A stretch of 16,434 nt of DNA from an uncultured Clostridia bacterium (GTDB lineage: Bacteria; Bacillota; Clostridia; Saccharofermentanales; Fastidiosipilaceae), in contig CAMXYS010000021.1 in NCBI GenBank assembly GCA_947253135.1, positions 1-16,434 on the forward strand, given 5' to 3'. Of this stretch, positions 15,304-16,434 are shown piece after piece; position 1 is the first letter of the stretch, and each line of letters starts with the position of its first letter. The position numbers and the translations under genes are program-made. A model generated the notes under the pieces. It ran no database searches and was not told the origin of the DNA. It saw only the letters and a program-made list of their open reading frames with translations.

Positions 15304-16203
15304 ATGTTAGACAAAAATAAGGTAAAAATCGGCATTGCTCCGATTGCTTGGACAGAAGATGACATGCCCGAAATGGGGGCGGATAACAGCTTTAAGCAGA
15401 CACTCAGCGAGATTGCCTTAGCCGGCTATGTCGGCACGGAAATCGGCTGCCAGTATCCCCGCCATCCGGAAATTTTAAATAAAGAATTTAAGCGCCGTGG
15501 ACTGTCAGCCATCACAGCCTGGATCAGCACCTACCTCAACGAGGAGCCGCTGTGGAAAAATGAGCGTGACTTTGTAGACCACTGTTACTTTTTGAAGGCT
15601 ATCGGGGCAGAAGTCATCAATACATCTGACCAAAGCTTTTCCATCCAACACCGCTGGAATACGCCCTTTGCGGAAAAACCTGTTTTAAATGACGACCAGT
15701 TTGAAGTGTTGGCTAAGGGTTTAGACCATCTCGGCAAAATTGCAGTTGATATGGGGATGAAGATTGTTTACCACCACCATATGACGACAACGGTGCAGAC
15801 GGCCCCTGAAATTGACAAGCTGATGGCCCTGACCGACCCGCGTTATGTCAATTTGATCTTTGACTGCGGCCACTTGACCTTCTCAGGTGACGATCCGATC
15901 GCTGTCTTGGAAAAGCATTTCGACGGTATTAAGCACGTTCACCTAAAGAATGTCAGAGGCAAGGTTTTGGAGCAGGTCAGAGCGGAGAGAAGAAGCTTCC
16001 TGCGCTCGATTCCGGCCGGCGTTTTTGCCACACCGGACGATCCCGAGGGCATCGTCGACTTCAAGCGGATTTTTGAGATTCTGGATGAGCGCAACTACGA
16101 GGGCTGGTTGGTCGTTGAGGCCGAACAGGACCCGGACATCTGCAATCCCTTGGAAGTGGCAATCAGTGCCAGAGAGTTTGTCAGAAAGCACACCGGACTC
16201 TAA
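15304..16203 (+). CDS. iolE: Inosose dehydratase (2-keto-myo-inositol dehydratase)
   Basis: A 299-residue TIM-barrel protein of the xylose-isomerase-like superfamily, predicted to remove water from 2-keto-myo-inositol to give the diketone used by IolD. Family features: KIGIAPIAWTEDDMPEMG near the N-terminus, GTEIG with E46, YHHHMTTTVQ at 156-165, FDCGHLTFSGDDP (D187, H190), IKHVHLKNVR (H211, H213) and LVVEAEQDPDICNP with E272/E274. Conserved acidic and histidine residues are candidates for the metal site. AGGAG lies 6 bases before the ATG. It follows iolD after 78 bases and a hairpin, and ends at a strong terminator, so the other iol genes (iolG, iolB, iolC, iolJ, transporter) are not in this transcript. 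Confidence 0.95.
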   Translation: MLDKNKVKIGIAPIAWTEDDMPEMGADNSFKQTLSEIALAGYVGTEIGCQYPRHPEILNKEFKRRGLSAITAWISTYLNEEPLWKNERDFVDHCYFLKAIGAEVINTSDQSFSIQHRWNTPFAEKPVLNDDQFEVLAKGLDHLGKIAVDMGMKIVYHHHMTTTVQTAPEIDKLMALTDPRYVNLIFDCGHLTFSGDDPIAVLEKHFDGIKHVHLKNVRGKVLEQVRAERRSFLRSIPAGVFATPDDPEGIVDFKRIFEILDERNYEGWLVVEAEQDPDICNPLEVAISAREFVRKHTGL

Positions 16204-16231
16204 TCCGGGACTTATTTGTTCAGATACCCTT

Positions 16232-16262
16232 AAAGCGACCGGAGCCTCCCGGTCGCTTTTTT
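16232..16262 (+). terminator. Intrinsic terminator of iolDE
   Basis: AAAGCGACCGG (16232-16242) pairs perfectly with CCGGTCGCTTT (16249-16259) around a 6-base loop, followed by a run of T. It lies 28 bases after the iolE stop. Confidence 0.93.
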
Positions 16263-16434
16263 AATAAAAGAATGTGTTAATATAATAAAGTCTTATCCGG
16301 ACCTGCCTTGAATGAAGGAGCAGATGACTTACGGGTGGATGAGCCCAAGCCGGGCAAATTTAGGTTGCTCGCGGCCGGTCTCTTTTGATTAAATATAAAT
16401 TTATGAATCTTGATTTTTTTGACTGATTTGGCCG
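16263..16434 (+). other. Gene-free end region with a -10-like box and foldable sequence
   Basis: TATAAT at 16281-16286 has no clear -35. Downstream, a stem CTGCCTT/AAGG-A-GCAG (about 16303-16324, one bulged A), a GCCC/GGGC stem (about 16343-16355) and a T-rich stretch follow. I compared it by memory with T-box, SAM, TPP, glycine, cobalamin and other riboswitch cores and recognise none. It may be the leader or small RNA of a gene beyond the window, or nothing. Confidence 0.3.

Noticed and set aside
16281..16390. T-box, SAM, glycine or cobalamin riboswitch at the window end
   Set aside because: GGGTGGATGAGCC is only superficially like the T-box antiterminator core, and none of the other conserved cores is present.

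Overview
The window looks like a piece of chromosome from an anaerobic Firmicute, probably a member of the Clostridia. Clear purine-rich Shine-Dalgarno sequences, ATG/GTG starts, a flavo-diiron oxygen/NO reductase, a DUF438 protein and a DUF1858 protein all point that way. I cannot name the species. Two blocks differ visibly in base composition. Sampled stretches of coding sequence left of about 5,020 are around 40% G+C, with much poorer intergenic DNA. The right block is around 53% in the rows I counted.

Left block (1 to about 5,020) is a set of redox and gas-stress genes. It begins with the 3' part of a DUF438/hemerythrin-like/PAS protein that ends at a strong bidirectional hairpin. On the minus strand follow a Crp/Fnr-family regulator and a DUF488 protein overlapping it by 8 bases. 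On the plus strand come a small TIGR04076-type cysteine-rich protein, then a tight operon: DUF1858 CxxC protein, two-domain cupin, an in-frame C-terminal scrap of a [4Fe-4S] ferredoxin, and the flavo-diiron protein FprA. The content suggests protection from oxygen, nitric oxide or other nitrogen oxides, with the Crp/Fnr protein as likely local regulator. The block closes at a perfect hairpin between convergent genes.

Right block holds ordinary metabolism. A minus-strand pair, adenine deaminase (ade) then an NCS2-type purine permease, forms a purine-salvage unit. A divergent plus-strand gene encodes an unusual ECF sigma factor fused to a proline-rich linker, one transmembrane helix and a roughly 320-residue C-terminal domain predicted to lie outside the cell. 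Enolase (minus) and a stand-alone uridine-kinase-like nucleoside kinase (plus) are divergent. Next is a two-gene myo-inositol catabolic unit, iolD then iolE, with its own promoter region. That region holds two operator candidates: tandem 11-mers resembling the Bacillus IolR box as I remember it, and a 26-base palindrome touching the -35 element. A strong terminator follows iolE. The last 170 bases have no gene but can fold and may carry a leader or small RNA for a gene beyond the window.

The observations most worth a second look are the membrane-anchored sigma factor with no adjacent anti-sigma gene, the ferredoxin scrap directly after the cupin stop, the composition-shifted stress block as a possible transferred module, and the two operator candidates in front of iolD.
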